From positions 682,591-746,590 of the forward strand of contig QANY01004982.1 of assembly GCA_003255025.1 (NCBI GenBank): 64,000 bases of DNA, given 5' to 3'. Below are positions 20,991-32,140 of the stretch, piece by piece. The first letter of the stretch is position 1, and every line of letters starts with the position of its first letter. Position numbers and translations under genes: made by a program. The DNA is from Datisca glomerata. Taxonomy: Eukaryota > Streptophyta > Magnoliopsida > Cucurbitales > Datiscaceae. The notes beneath the pieces were generated by a model. That model did no database searches and was not told the origin of the DNA. It saw only the letters and a program-made list of their open reading frames with translations.

Positions 20991-22489
20991 GGAAGAGTTT
21001 TTTTGCTAAATTGTATCCTTACACTAACCATTTTGTAAAAATTGACATATACACTAAATTTTATTTCCCCTGATCTCAGTCTCACCTTCTACCCAAAATA
21101 CTTTTATTAAATTACATGTTCACCCTTCAACTCATTCTCATTCTTTGTTTTTCATTTTTTCCACTTCTTTGTCTTCTTCTTCTTCATCTTCTTCTTCTTC
21201 TTCTTCTTCATCATTATCTTACTTCTTCATCTTCTTCTTCATCATTATCTTACTTCTTTATGCAACAACATTTTTTTTCATGTTCATGAATTTTCTGAGA
21301 ATATTTATTTATTTTTCTGAAAATGAGTTTTTACCGATTTTTACAAATTTGAACCAAAAGATCTGATAATAAACCAGATCTGACCTAGATCTGAAAATGG
21401 GGTTTTGCCTATTTTTACAGACCTAAACATAACTAACCACAAACCAGATCTGAAAATGGGTTTTTACCCATTTTTGTACACCAATTCCTTCTTCTAGTTT
21501 TTTTTCCAAGTTTTATTTTTTTATAATCTTTTGATGTTTTATTTTTGGAGTGTCATTCATGGGGTTACACTAGCGCCGTGTACTTATCGTGTAGACTACA
21601 CGATGAGTAGACTAGCATCGAGTAGTCATCGTGTAGTCTACACGATGGGTACACTGGCATTGTATAGTTTACACGATGGTTACACCAGCATTGTGTAGCC
21701 ATCATGTAGTCTATACGATTAGTACACTAGCATCGTGTAGTCTACACGATGGGTACACTGACATTGTGTAGCTATCGTGTAGTCTACACGATGTCAGTGT
21801 ACCCAACGTGTAGTCTACACGATGGTTACACAATACCAGTGTACCCACCGTGTAGACTACACGATACACGATGCCAGTGTGCCTATCATGTAATATACAC
21901 GATGGCTACACGATAGGTACATGACTCTAATGTACCCCCATGAATGACACTCCAAAAATAAAAAGTCGAAGGATTAAACAAAAATAGTAAAACGTCATAA
22001 AAGAACTAGAAGAAGGAATTGTTGCCCAAAAATAGGTAAAAACCCATTTTCAGATTTAGTTTGTTACCAGATATGATTCAAATCTGTGAAAATAGGCAAA
22101 ACCTCATTTTCAGATCTGGGTTGTTGTCAGATATTCCGGTTCAAATCTATAAAAATGGGCAAAAACTCATTTTCAGGAAAAAGAAAATAAATATATAATT
22201 TTAGAAAATTCATGAACATGAAGAATAAAATAAATGAATATTTTATTGTTGCATGAAGAAGTAAGAAGATGAAGAAGAAGACGAAGAAGAAGACGGAGAA
22301 GAAAACGTAGAAGAAAAGGAAGAAGTATAAAAAATGAAAAAAAAATGAGATGAAAGGTAAACATGTAATTTCATAAATATATTTTGAGTAGAATGTGGAT
22401 CAGGGGCCATGAGAAACAAAAATTAGTGTATGAATTCATTTCTGTAAAATGATTAGTTTAGAAGTCCAGTTTAACAAAAAATCCTAACA
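20991..22489. mobile_element. Foldback element with long inverted arms
   Basis: Insertion unique to unit A. In B the flanks join directly (about 58,070-58,090). Two arms of roughly 550 bp are inverted copies: left about 20,991-21,560, right about 21,940-22,489. Matching landmarks are the terminal 'tttttttg(c/t)taaa', the '(t)acactaa...attttgtaaaa' block, the TTC/GAA-rich tracts, the 'aacccattttcagat' words and 'gagtgtcattcatgggg'. The core is a palindromic minisatellite. Open frames in the arms are simple-sequence Ser or Leu runs, not genes. A Mutator-like or foldback non-autonomous DNA element is my inference; target-site duplications are unclear. Confidence 0.75.
21565..21938. repeat. Palindromic minisatellite core
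   Basis: Tandem, slightly variable units built from ATCGTGTAG/CTACACGAT. The 19-mer ATCGTGTAGTCTACACGAT (perfect 9-bp arms around one base) and 'gggtacactggcat' spacers recur through about 370 bp. Every unit can form its own hairpin, and the block sits exactly between the inverted arms of the foldback element. Confidence 0.9.
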
Positions 22490-22882
22490 AAGATCAAAAT
22501 GGTGGGAGAAAAGACTATTGCCTAACATGAAAGATGTCAGTAGCGCTTAAGACCTAGTAATTTTGTTGCTTCGTATGTGCAGATATGTCAATTGACATAA
22601 ATGAATTTCTCGAGTCTTCAAGTGAACTATGTGAAGCACATATCCTTGTGTTATATCCTTAATGTCCATGTGCTGCCCTTTTATAATTTATACCAATTTT
22701 TGCATCATCAAGCATACGTGTTCTGTTATGTAATGCATTGTGATGTTTCTTGCCTTAGCCAAGCACAGTCCAGACCATTGCAGCCTTGGGGCTGACGAAG
22801 GGTTGGAGGAGAAAGAGATGTAGGCAGTTGTCCCTGCTGTCTCTTTCCTAGCCCCTGCCCCTGCCGACAAAAAGGTAGCATC
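22490..22882. other. Leader-like sequence upstream of small ORF
   Basis: Closely matched in unit B (58,090-58,508), with few changes. It includes GC-richer text around 22,780-22,865 ('agcccctgcccctgc'). No longer ORF and no recognised RNA gene. Confidence 0.4.
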
Positions 22883-23032
22883 ATGGACTACATCTTTTCA
22901 TTCAGCTGGACTGTGATCAACTCAAAATTCTGTGGGGGCATGCCTTGGTGGAAGCTTGGAGATGATAAGCTTAACAATCTACAACTTCTTCTCCTTTCAC
23001 CTCAACTGTTCTACAATTTCATTATGAGTTGA
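22883..23032 (+). CDS. Unknown 49-codon ORF, unit A copy
   Basis: ATG-initiated ORF beginning MDYIFSFSWTVINSK and continuing FCGGMPWWKLGDD. Its unit B counterpart (58,509-58,658) has the same length and frame. The first 28 codons differ only by V/M at codon 11 and one silent change, whereas the last 20 codons have several replacements. It contains one Cys and three Trp. I do not recognise the product. It may be a real small gene, the last exon of a larger one, or chance. No matching longer gene is seen on either side. Confidence 0.3.
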   Translation: MDYIFSFSWTVINSKFCGGMPWWKLGDDKLNNLQLLLLSPQLFYNFIMS

Positions 23033-23959
23033 GTTAAGATTATTGTAACATATAATTTAGATATCACGATGCTAAACGTTGAATCTTCTAAGACTTGTGT
23101 TCTCACGAAGCCAATATGCGTTTAGACTAAATGGTTGCGGTTTAAAACTTGATGACCAAAGTGTCCAATTTCAAAGTAGGACTAAAGTTCCTAGTGCACC
23201 GAAGTTCAAGGGGGTTAGTGGCTTTTTCTACAAAAACGATGTCACATGTTATACGTTAGTCACAATTGTCAAATTTTAGATTAACGTGGGTAATATTTTG
23301 GAATTTGAGAGATTAAAATGTCTATTTTAAAGTTCATGATTAAAGTATCGCGAAACTTAAACTTCGGGATATCATAATCTTTTGCCTATTATAAATTGAT
23401 ATTTTTAAGTTAACATCTTAAAACTTGTCATTTAGTACAATTTGTTTGCTATTTTCATGAAACTTTTGTTCCATGGTCGTCCATTTGTCTTGGTGACCTC
23501 TCTTGTGCTTAAAATTTTTAGAAAAAATTACATATATGATCACTAGCTATATTTTGTAATATGATTCAAATTCATCAATATAATTTAAATTTCTTCAATT
23601 ACATTATTAAAGTTTGTGAAATATTTCAATCTCATCACTCCTTAAATTTCTATTACAAATCTTAACGTTATGCTAGCGCAGCTAATATTTTTTTATACAT
23701 GTGTTCCACACGTGTCTCAAAGTTATTGACCCATTAGATATTTTAGACTTTTTATATCTTGTTTTCACTCCAAAATTGTTATAGTTTTCAACAAATGACC
23801 TCGTATTGCTCTCTAATGTGTTTCTCTGAAACGAGTCATTTTGACTGTTGTTATTCTCTTCTCTCCCATCTCTCTTTCTTATGCATCTCTACTCTCTATC
23901 TCTCTACCATGGCTGAAGCCTGAAGGTTCCGAAGAAACCCAACATAATTACAATGAAAA
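23033..23959. other. Non-coding, shared with unit B
   Basis: Repetitive non-coding sequence ('gaccaaagtgtccaatttcaaagta' and similar), matched at 58,659-59,574. No exon is recognised on the plus strand. Confidence 0.4.
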
Positions 23960-24603
23960 AAAGACAGAGAAGGAGCGATGGCTTCAATGTACTTGGCCAA
24001 CAACCCACGCTTGGCCACTTTTGTTACATACTAAATAAAAACAAGTGAAACAATGTTGTTTCATATAAATTCTAAATATATGAAAACTTGATTTCAACCC
24101 ACTTTCTGTGACATACTAAATAATGTTTCTTAGCAGCTTCTACTTCTATAGGCGTTATCGAATTTGGATATGTTACACAATACTGGTCTAGATAAAGATT
24201 ATTAGGCGAGTCTCATGGAAGAAATAATCTCACATCGATTAATTAGAAATATTAGGGTAAAAATATAAGTTTAGAACAACTCTCAACTCTCAAGTTAGCT
24301 TTTGAACTGAGTTAAACTCTAAGATTTTAATATGATATCAGAGCATCTTTAGATGAAAGTCATACACGACTGAGCCCATACTACATTTTCACAAGACAAA
24401 GATCAGGCAAAAGAGCGTCTTGCACGTGACGGGGGTATTGAAAAAATTATCTCACATCGACTAAGTAGACCCTCAACTCTAAAGTTAGCTTTCGAGTTTA
24501 GTTAAACTCTAAAACTTTAACACCATGTTGCAGTATTGGTTGAATATATTCTTTAGTTCCACCAATATTGACATCAAATCGTGAAGTATAAATCATAACA
24601 TGT
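23960..24603 (-). pseudogene. Unidentified antisense gene fragment, unit A
   Basis: Minus-strand coding-like pieces conserved in frame with unit B (59,575-59,930). Piece 1 (24,603-24,523): VMIYTSRFDVNIGGTKEYIQ, then PILQHG. Piece 2 (24,215-24,125): DSPNNLYLDQYCVTYPNSIT, then PIEVEAAKKH. Piece 3, after an ATTTAG acceptor-like site (24,030-23,960): YVTKVAKRGLLAKYIEAIA. Pieces 1 and 2 are contiguous in B; here the TRIM at 24,216 separates them. I do not recognise the family. It is probably a captured or decayed fragment of a plant protein gene. Confidence 0.4.
24216..24522 (+). mobile_element. TRIM (miniature LTR element)
   Basis: 307-bp insertion absent from unit B. LTR 1 (24,216-24,332) starts TGGAAGAAATAATCTCAC. 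LTR 2 (24,439-24,522) starts TGAAAAAATTATCTCAC and ends TTTAACA; it lacks about 39 bp of LTR 1. Between them lie a primer-binding site, TGATATCAGAGC (24,333-24,344, one change from the initiator tRNA-Met site), and a purine tract (gggggta) just before LTR 2. There is no coding capacity. Terminal-repeat retrotransposon in miniature. Confidence 0.75.
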
Positions 24604-24680
24604 GCTCTTTTTCGATGGAAAACATCATAAAGAACAACTCTTTATGTGTACTTATGTTATATAGGCAGGAATATATATAT

Positions 24681-24826
24681 AAACTGAACCAACCCGTTTA
24701 AATTCTTAGAAAATAAATAAGATCCCTTTAGACTTACTCTCTTAATATAAAACAAAATATATATACAAGAGATTCAATCTAAAAGGATCTTATTTATTTT
24801 TTAAGAATTTTAACGAGTCGGTTTAG
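24681..24826. repeat. Imperfect inverted repeat at unit A right edge
   Basis: Arms of about 50 bp (24,681-24,735 and 24,777-24,826) read as inverted copies: 'ttcttagaaaataaataag' against 'cttatttattttttaagaa'. In unit B (60,009-60,085) only one arm exists, and its orientation matches the inverse of A's left arm plus its spacer. So the A copy gained an inverted duplicate or suffered a local inversion at the duplication boundary. Confidence 0.65.
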
Positions 24827-24849
24827 TATTTTATAAAATCGAATGGAAA

Positions 24850-26086
24850 GTATTAGTTTGACTATATGCTGAACTGAAATGAACCAAAACTTTCAATTAT
24901 TTAATAGTGAATTATAGCATGAGACTAACCATTGATTATTCAAATTGAGTAATTATAATCTACATGTTTTGATATGACCTTAAGTGTGTGAGAAGCACGT
25001 GTTGTATATCTGGTAAAGAAAAAAACTTCTATTGGTGGGTGAAAAGTGGGTCAGTCCTTGCAGTTGCTCAAATTTTCTAATTAAGGACACACCACATACA
25101 AATTATTTTCACTTATTTTTTCTTTATTCCAAATTCAAAACCAGTTTTTTTAGACATATAAGCGGTTCAAGAATAAAAACTTACATTCTAGATGATAGAT
25201 TTGCTACAAATATAAATTACACTAATTTCTCATGTGTTTTGTCTTAATTATATATAGGCCCTCTCATTTTAATAATTAAAACACAACTCCCTAGTTGTTA
25301 GCTACTAGCCTGAAAGACAAAAATGTCATTTTTCAATTGATGTTTTATTATTTCTTGATCCAATCATTTTAAATTTCAACTAAAAAGAAAATAAAAAATA
25401 CTTTAGGCATATTCTCAAACACTTAAACAACACAACTTTAACTTATAAACATATAAAATTAAATATATGATAATATGAATATCACAACAAAAAGTCGGTA
25501 GGAACATTTTTAAAAAATGAAAAAATTCGGTAGAATTATCTATGTGAAATTTGAAACTAGAGGAGTTAATCGTTTAATTACGACAAAATTAGTAGAAACT
25601 GGTTTATTTACCCATAAAAACTCAACTTCTAGTGGGAGTGGCTGCTCGTGAACTTTATAAAACCAAATAATTTAAGAATATAAACCCTAATTGAGTTGAA
25701 GTTTTTGGGAAAATACATTCTTAATGGCCCTAGTGCTCTTTTATAAGTTTATTTCTGTCGTTCTTTCAATAAGATCTCATATCATTTGAGAATGAAGAAT
25801 ATTGTACCAATTTAGAAACTACAGTACCATGGCTTGAGTTTTTCAGGTTTTATTTTTTTATATTGAAATCACACTTTAATTTCATGATTTAATTTGCTTG
25901 TATTAACTCATTAAATTTGATTAATAGAAAGAGGAAAATAGGAATTTTGAAATGATAATAGTAGAGAGAAACATGCTCAACAATAAGTACTGTAGCTCTA
26001 ATACCAAATTTATCTGGAAGAAAAGCTTTAAGCTAAATTAAAGAACTATATATAAATATATATTAGTTTTTGACAAATATAAAAAT
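24850..26086. other. Spacer between duplication units, no gene seen
   Basis: AT-rich, non-repeated within the window. No exon, tRNA or TE terminus could be supported. Confidence 0.5.
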
Positions 26087-26270
26087 GAGTAATTCTACAC
26101 CGACTAATTAATCAAGTTTTAATTGATCGAGTGATGTGTCTATTATTCATATATTAGTATTTTCACACTCATTAAAATATTTAAAACACCAATATATAAA
26201 TTAGTGACACATCATTTTATCACTTAAAATTTAATAAATTATTTCATCAACTTAAAATATTCTATAAATT
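26087..26270. mobile_element. MITE-like element, copy 1
   Basis: About 180 bp with imperfect terminal inverted repeats. The start is gagtaattctacaccgacta; the end, read inverted, is agaatattttaagttgatg. Internal 'gtgatgtgtc' and 'gacacatcat' face each other. Related by sequence pattern to the elements at 38,063 and 46,636. Confidence 0.5.
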
Positions 26271-26454
26271 TCAGCGAGCACATTTCTTAAACTTTTTAAA
26301 TCATCTCTCTGCCATTCATTATTTTGTGCAATGAATAATTAGTACATTTTTTGTCAAAGTTTATTATGGATTCTGTACAATGAAATGTTTCAATATCTTT
26401 AAATAATATATGAGAAATTGGAATATCTTAAAACCAAATCCTTATATCTAAGTC

Positions 26455-27049
26455 AAAATATTATTCTCCATTCCATAATCTATACACTCAATTGTAATGA
26501 AATGATAGTCTATGGGTATATCTTATGTGTTATAATAGAAAGAACATGAATTGATTGATATATTTCTCGAAACAAATGAAAAGTAAATGAAAGACAGAAA
26601 TACAAATCATAAAATAATTACGAGCACATTTAGTAAATTTTTGGATTGAAGATAAACTTAAGGATTTAGATTTAAGATTTGGATTGAACATTTAGATATA
26701 TGATTTTTAATATTTGGTTTACTATAAATTTAAATTATGTTGGATTAGATAATTTAGATTATGTTAGATTAGATAAATTTACTATAATGATTTGACTAAT
26801 GACATACAATGATATTTTTAACTTTACACGTTAAATCAATGATTAGATTTGGATTTGTAATCTTCTTTTTTTAGTTAAATTATAAATCTATAAAAATTTA
26901 TATTTCAAATAAAAAAAATGTAATACATAAATTTTTGAATTTTTTAAATATATATCAAATTTGCTTTATAAATTTAAATCTATTATAAATCCAACAAGTA
27001 AACCTGAAATAAGTCTTCTCACATAATTGTTTAGAGAATAAGAAAGAAG
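26455..27049. other. AT-rich non-coding edge of unit B
   Basis: Counterpart of 380-959; no gene. Confidence 0.5.
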
Positions 27050-27514
27050 AATTTGGGAATAGAATAGAAGATCCACGAACAGAGACCCGAAGACCCAGCG
27101 AGGCGACCCGCACGACTCTCTTCACGATCTCTTTTCGTGATTCACCTTAGTGTCGCTGGCGATGCCTTACTCGACGGGGGAGGATGACTTTTGTTCACCT
27201 TGAGCCTGGAGGAGAGGATGTGAAGCTAGGACCGAGGAAAAAGCTCCGTTTGGTGATGGATATTCAAACCTAGGCCTTTCCAAATCGCCTGCGAGGAAGG
27301 AAAGCACTGCTACTAAGTCTCACTTAGAAGTGTGAGGTGGTATTTCTGCAGCTAGGGGCAGTGGCAGGGGCGCGGCGCTCAATTAAACAAGCTGAGTTGA
27401 GGAAACTTATTATAAATTTTGATCATGAACTAAAGTTAAGAGGAAAAATGCTCTGAAGGTATTTTATAGGTTTGGTGCTTGGTCTTTAATTAATAATTAT
27501 CCTTCTTCTTCTGG

Positions 27515-27936
27515 TTGTATAATTTGGATAGTATGGAAACTTCTGTTATGAAAATACATGTTATTAACTGTTCTGATCAAGTTATTAATTGTAAGGTGGA
27601 TTCTCCTATGAGCTCTTTCTTAATTTCAGTTATGTATGCTTCTAATGATTCTGTTGATCGAATGTCTCTATGGAGTGATTTGAGATCTTTTGTTGGTGTT
27701 GTTGCTATAGACCTTGGTTGTTGGTTGGTGTTTTTAATGTAGTCAGGAGGTTGAGTGAAAAATTGGAACGCCTTAATGTTTGGACTGAAGGTAGGAGGAA
27801 TTTTGATGATTGTATGAATTGCATTAGTGTGGACGATCTCCCTTTCTCGGGTTGTCTTATGACTCAATGGAATAAACAACTGGATAGATTGAGCATTATG
27901 TCAAAGCTTGATAGAGTGATGGCTAATAGTGAGTGA
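27515..27936 (+). pseudogene. LINE B endonuclease domain, frameshifted
   Basis: Two overlapping frames together cover the same domain as 1,339-1,866. A frameshift near 27,705 separates YASNDSVDRMSLWSDLRSF from VGVFNVVRRLSEKL. The catalytic block that reads GDFN in unit A is GVFN here, so the conserved Asp is also lost. Confidence 0.75.
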
Positions 27937-28562
27937 ATGGAGGTGTATTCCCATACTGCTGTCCATTTGTTGAATGCAAGAATTTCTAATCATTCTCCTG
28001 TGATTGTAAAATTGGCTCCTAATACTGTCAGGCTAAAACCTGTGTTTAGATTCTTTAATTTCTAGTGTGATAGGCCTGAGTTTCTTACTGTTGTGGAGAA
28101 TGCTTGGAATATTTGATGTTTCTACGGTGACTATGTATAGACTTTGCAGGAAGTTAAAGGCAGTGAAACATGCTCTGAGGGGTTTGAATAGAGATGTTTC
28201 CTTCTGGTTGTTCGGGTTCAAGAAGCTTCAGTTAGGCTTAATGATGCCCAATTTGCTTTTCAGATGAACCCTTCTCATGTTAATATGCAAATTCAAGAAA
28301 ATCAACGCTATGAGCAGTGGAATGGAGTTCTGCCGAGGAGAGTTTTTGAAGCAGAAATCTAGAATTGACTAGTTAAATCTAAGGGACCGAAATTCAGCTT
28401 TCCTTTTTAATGTGTTTCTACCATCTCCTTTTCATCAAAATTAATGGAGTGTTGAAAGGCTTTTTTTAGGGTGGGGTGCTAAAGTTGCTAGACAAGGTGA
28501 CCCCATGTCGTCCTATACCTTTGTCCTTGTGATGAAGGCATTGACTGGCATTATGTGAAAAG

Positions 28563-30679
28563 TGTTGGATATAGTTCGCTCAAGTATGTGTAAAGATAAT
28601 TTTAATATGAAATTAATAAAATTATATTTTTTTTTATATTTATTATTTTAAATTATTGTTGAATAATTTATATGTAGATATCTGAAAATTTCATATTCAT
28701 TGATAAGACTATGATCTTGTATAAGTACAAGAGAATTAAAATCATAAATAATGAATAAAATAGTCTGCAACATATTAAAGTATGAAATCTTTAGTGAGTG
28801 ATTGCTAGTACGGTTCACTAAGCATTTTGAATGCATTTGATCTAGATCCGGATTACTGATGTAAATGGACATCTTAGTGAATGTACTTTATATAATTAGA
28901 TTATATAGGACAAGATCGATGTGGATTAATATTTTTATTAATTTACTGTTTATCATAAATATTTAATATACATCCAAACTGATGATCATATGTAAATCAG
29001 TATGAATCTTGAGTAGTAATGAACTCTTATGCTTGTTTACGTGATCTTTTGATTCACTAATTAAGGTTTGTTTGTAAAACAGACAAATGACTTTTTTTTT
29101 AGAGATTCAGTGATATGGATGACAGAGAACATGATCTTACAAGATTTGGAATCTATTATCCAAACTTTCCTAATATATCGTATATTGGTTCTCGTAATTG
29201 TTAATTCTGGAGCTGAATGACTATTGAGCTCAAATTTATATTACGATTATAAATTGGCCGTTCACTAGTGAATTAATGGTTCTTAAGGATCAAGATGTAA
29301 TTAGAAGGGTAAAATGCTAATTTTGACTAACTCTAATTTACGAACCAATAATTGGATGACACAACTACATGAAGTGATTATATCAATGGACTACACGAGA
29401 ATACTTTGTAAATATATTCTATAATTTTTAAGAGTGCAATTTCATATTTATAGTGGAGTTGTAATGGAACTAATAAATAAGATTATTTAATTAAAAAATT
29501 TAATTAATAATCTAATTTATTGAAGCTTAGAATTATAGGTTAATGATCCTCAAGCCACCTCTGCACTACACAGTATAAAGCGCGTATATTTCAGGATATG
29601 ATAAAATGACTAACTTGTGAAAAGAATTAAATTTATAGGGTAATTATATAATTATCAGATAATTATGTGTAATTAATTAATTAAGAATTAATTAATAAAA
29701 TTATTAATGTAATTTTCAGAAATTACAATTAAATAATAATATCGATTAGTTTTGTGTTGATCTATAAGTGAGACAACATATCTGATTTACGAATTTAAAT
29801 AATGTTAAATTATTATGAGATAATAATTTAAATTTTGAATCAACTAAATCTGTTATTTGTAAACTAACAGATAAGTTAGTTGATTGAGCTGATCAGATAA
29901 ATTTATTTTGAATTATCTGATATCTAGATATTTATCTGATTAAAATAAATAATAAATTTGAGACAATTGTCACGTTACATGTTGGACTGTCACATGTCAA
30001 TCACTGATTTTTTAATTAGAGATTAACATGAATTATTGTAATGCCACACGACACTACAACGACATGTGACATCAGTAGTTCCTCGTGGGTCCCACTACAA
30101 TGACACATTCATAATAAATTTATTATTTTGTAAATCCCCAAAAATATCTAAGGAGCCTTGACCTAGAAGATATATATATATATATTATTTTATTGACTTC
30201 AGTGTGTGCAACTGTGTGATTAAATGTTAATAAAAAAGCTCTATGAGTTTTCCTAATTTTCTCTCACAGTTTTGTCTCACAATAGTCATTCTCCAAATCT
30301 CTAGATCTCATGTGTTGAGTACATCTAGATATAGAAAAGTGTCATTGATTTATTCTATGTGCCAACACACGTCCTAGTACGTTTGAGGATTTGCTTGGAA
30401 GATCTTGATATGAATCTCGCAGTCCGTTGTTCATGGGATTACAAGTTCGTTGTTTGAAAGGACGCTTGATAAGACTATAATAAGCATAACTTTTATCTTT
30501 GTATGCCTTAAATTTAATGTATAGATTTATAATGGATCCGGTGAGAAAAAAATATTTTTTGTTAAGAAGTTTTTATTTTTGGAAATCATGGCGTCGCAAT
30601 TATTTTTGTTTTCAATCGATAAAATTTTAATTTTTTTTAAAAGCCACGCCTCCACCATGCGATGCCGCCAATTTCAACA
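28563..30679 (+). mobile_element. Solo LTR (2.1 kb) in LINE B
   Basis: Insertion absent from the unit A LINE, where the sequence runs gaaaagtctctactattc. It starts TGTTGGATATAG at 28,563 and ends TTTCAACA at 30,679. The flanks repeat AAAG (AAAAG if the element ends one base earlier): 28,558-28,562 and 30,679/30,680-30,683. There is no internal coding region. A TATA-rich tract (30,170-30,185) is followed by a leader-like segment with 'ctagtacgtttgaggatttg' and 'gatccggtgagaaa' near the end, as in long copia LTRs. LTR-LTR recombination has removed the internal part. Confidence 0.8.
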
Positions 30680-30683
30680 AAAG

Positions 30684-31160
30684 TATCTACTATTCATAGA
30701 TGTAAGGAGTTTAGAATAGTAAACTTTCTGATATGTTTCTTTTCTCTAAGAGTGATACTAATTCTGTGAAACGAGTTTTGGAAGGCCTGAGTTTATTTTC
30801 CCATACATCTGGTTTGCATCCTAATTGTGGGAAAAGTCACTTCTGTTGTTTCAGGCTGGATGATTCTATAAGGGGTATGCTGGCTGGTCTTATGGGTTTT
30901 CAGGATGGGAGTTTCCCCATAAGATATTTGGGAGTCCCTTTGATATCTTCAAAGTTTTCTGAGGGTCATTGTGATGTGCTAATTGACAAAATTATTACTC
31001 GTATCTTATCCTGAAAAATCGGTTGATCACATTTGTCCGGTGGTTGCAATTAGTAAAAACTATTTTGATATCTATTCAGAATTTTTAGGCCAACATGTTT
31101 ATGCTCCCTCAGAGTGTTGTTAAAGGTGTTGAGGCCGTCATCAATAACTTCCTATTGTCA
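30684..31160 (+). pseudogene. LINE B RT C-terminal fragment
   Basis: Open for 93 codons at 30,733-31,014: SVKRVLEGLSLFSHTSGLHP, then NCGKSHFCCFRLDDS, FPIRYLGVPLISSKFS and VLIDKIITRILS. Family: plant LINE RT thumb/connection region. The catalytic ADD upstream is lost. Confidence 0.75.
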
Positions 31161-31229
31161 AGAGCTAATAAGGTACGCTCTAAAGCTAAGGTTGTTTGGG
31201 CTCATATTTGGTTCTAGAGTTTATCTACT

Positions 31230-32140
31230 AAAGTTAGTTGTATAGTTCAGCGTGATGTGTAGTGTTGGCCAAATAGGATTTTTGTCATCCTTCAAGATCT
31301 GAAGTCAGTGCTATGCCCCTCTCTTATTTATGATATTGATGATGTATGGCTTTGGTCTGAAGCAAAACTTGGAAAAAAAGCAATTACATTTATTAAATTG
31401 AGAATAAATATAACATTAGACCACCCACTATGATGAAGTTAGGAGATTTCTAACAGTCTTAGGAGGACTAACGGCATGTGGTTGCTGGTCTTGTGAGGGG
31501 ATTAAGAAATATTAGTGCTTTTCTATGAGTCACGTCTAGTCATCCCTATTAGGAGTGGACTAACTAATACAGTGTGGGTTGGACTATCTAGTCCCACCAT
31601 TTTAGTTAATACGAGATGAATTTCAAGCCAAACACTGAACAATGCAAGAATAATATTGCCCAATCATTTAGTATTGTCCAATCATGACAGTCAAACAAGG
31701 CAAAAGGGATGGATGTACTGAAATGGAATATATCTACTAGTACTGGTTGTTTATTTTGTGTTGATGTGGTGGAAAATGTTGATAATTTGTTTTACTGTTA
31801 TTCGCCCCATCAACGAATTTGGAGGATTCTTTTGAGTAAGCTAGAGTTACAGTTTGTTCCTAGAAGTTGGAAGAATTTGCTGGTTTGGTTGAAGCTTTAA
31901 AGCAAGGGTAAGAGCATTAGATGGTTGTTACCCAAACTTTCTTTTAATACATTTGTCTATTTTGTAAAGTTTGAAAGGAATTGTAGATATTCTCATGGAT
32001 CCGTAAGAGATAATGATACTATTTTACTTTGTATAGTTCAAACTATTAGGAAAAGGTTGTGGCATATTAAATTTTCTAGAACTGATTTAAATGCTAGATT
32101 ACAAATTTTATGTACCTTAAATGAGACCATTTTTATTTAG
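31230..32140 (+). pseudogene. LINE B zf-RVT domain and tail
   Basis: CFVDVV-type block at 31,709-31,900 (GCLFCVDVVENVDNLFYCYS, then RIWRILLSKLELQFVPRSWK) and C-terminal tail at 31,925-32,140. Cysteines and His of the zinc site are partly kept. Frames are broken between blocks, and the non-coding palindrome-containing insert (31,375-31,705) is shared with A. Confidence 0.7.

Larger units (their letters stand above)
380..24850 (+). repeat. Segmental duplication, unit A
   Basis: First unit of a direct large-scale duplication; the partner is at about 26,455-60,110. The same series of blocks occurs in both units in the same order and orientation: AT-rich edge, plus-strand LINE, copia 1, TATA-containing R block, minus-strand copia 2, minus-strand LINE with nested LTR, and a 49-codon ORF tail. 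By eye, aligned blocks differ at a few to roughly ten positions per hundred, with many indels. Unit-specific insertions are the LINE at 5,725, the solo LTR at 10,585, the foldback at 20,991 and the TRIM at 24,216. The left edge is near 380 (the match to B begins around 'tattctccattccataat' at 26,460) and the right edge is near 24,850. Confidence 0.85.

Noticed and set aside
21145..21366. Ser-rich 73-codon open frame
   Set aside because: It is a TTC/TCT simple-sequence run in the left arm of the foldback element, mirrored as GAA runs in the right arm; no coding evidence.
21565..21938. Regularly spaced short palindromes resembling a CRISPR array
   Set aside because: Plant nuclear context, variable unit length, no unique spacers; it is the minisatellite core of a foldback transposon.
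22688..22870. Minus-strand 60-codon open frame and possible miRNA-like hairpin near 22,790-22,870
   Set aside because: The frame is not kept clearly in unit B, and the pairing I could draw by eye is too weak and lacks a recognisable mature miRNA.
23841..24038. Plus-strand 65-codon open frame and short MASMYLANNPRLATFVTY
   Set aside because: The antisense reading is better supported by frame conservation between units; the plus-strand peptide is probably its shadow.
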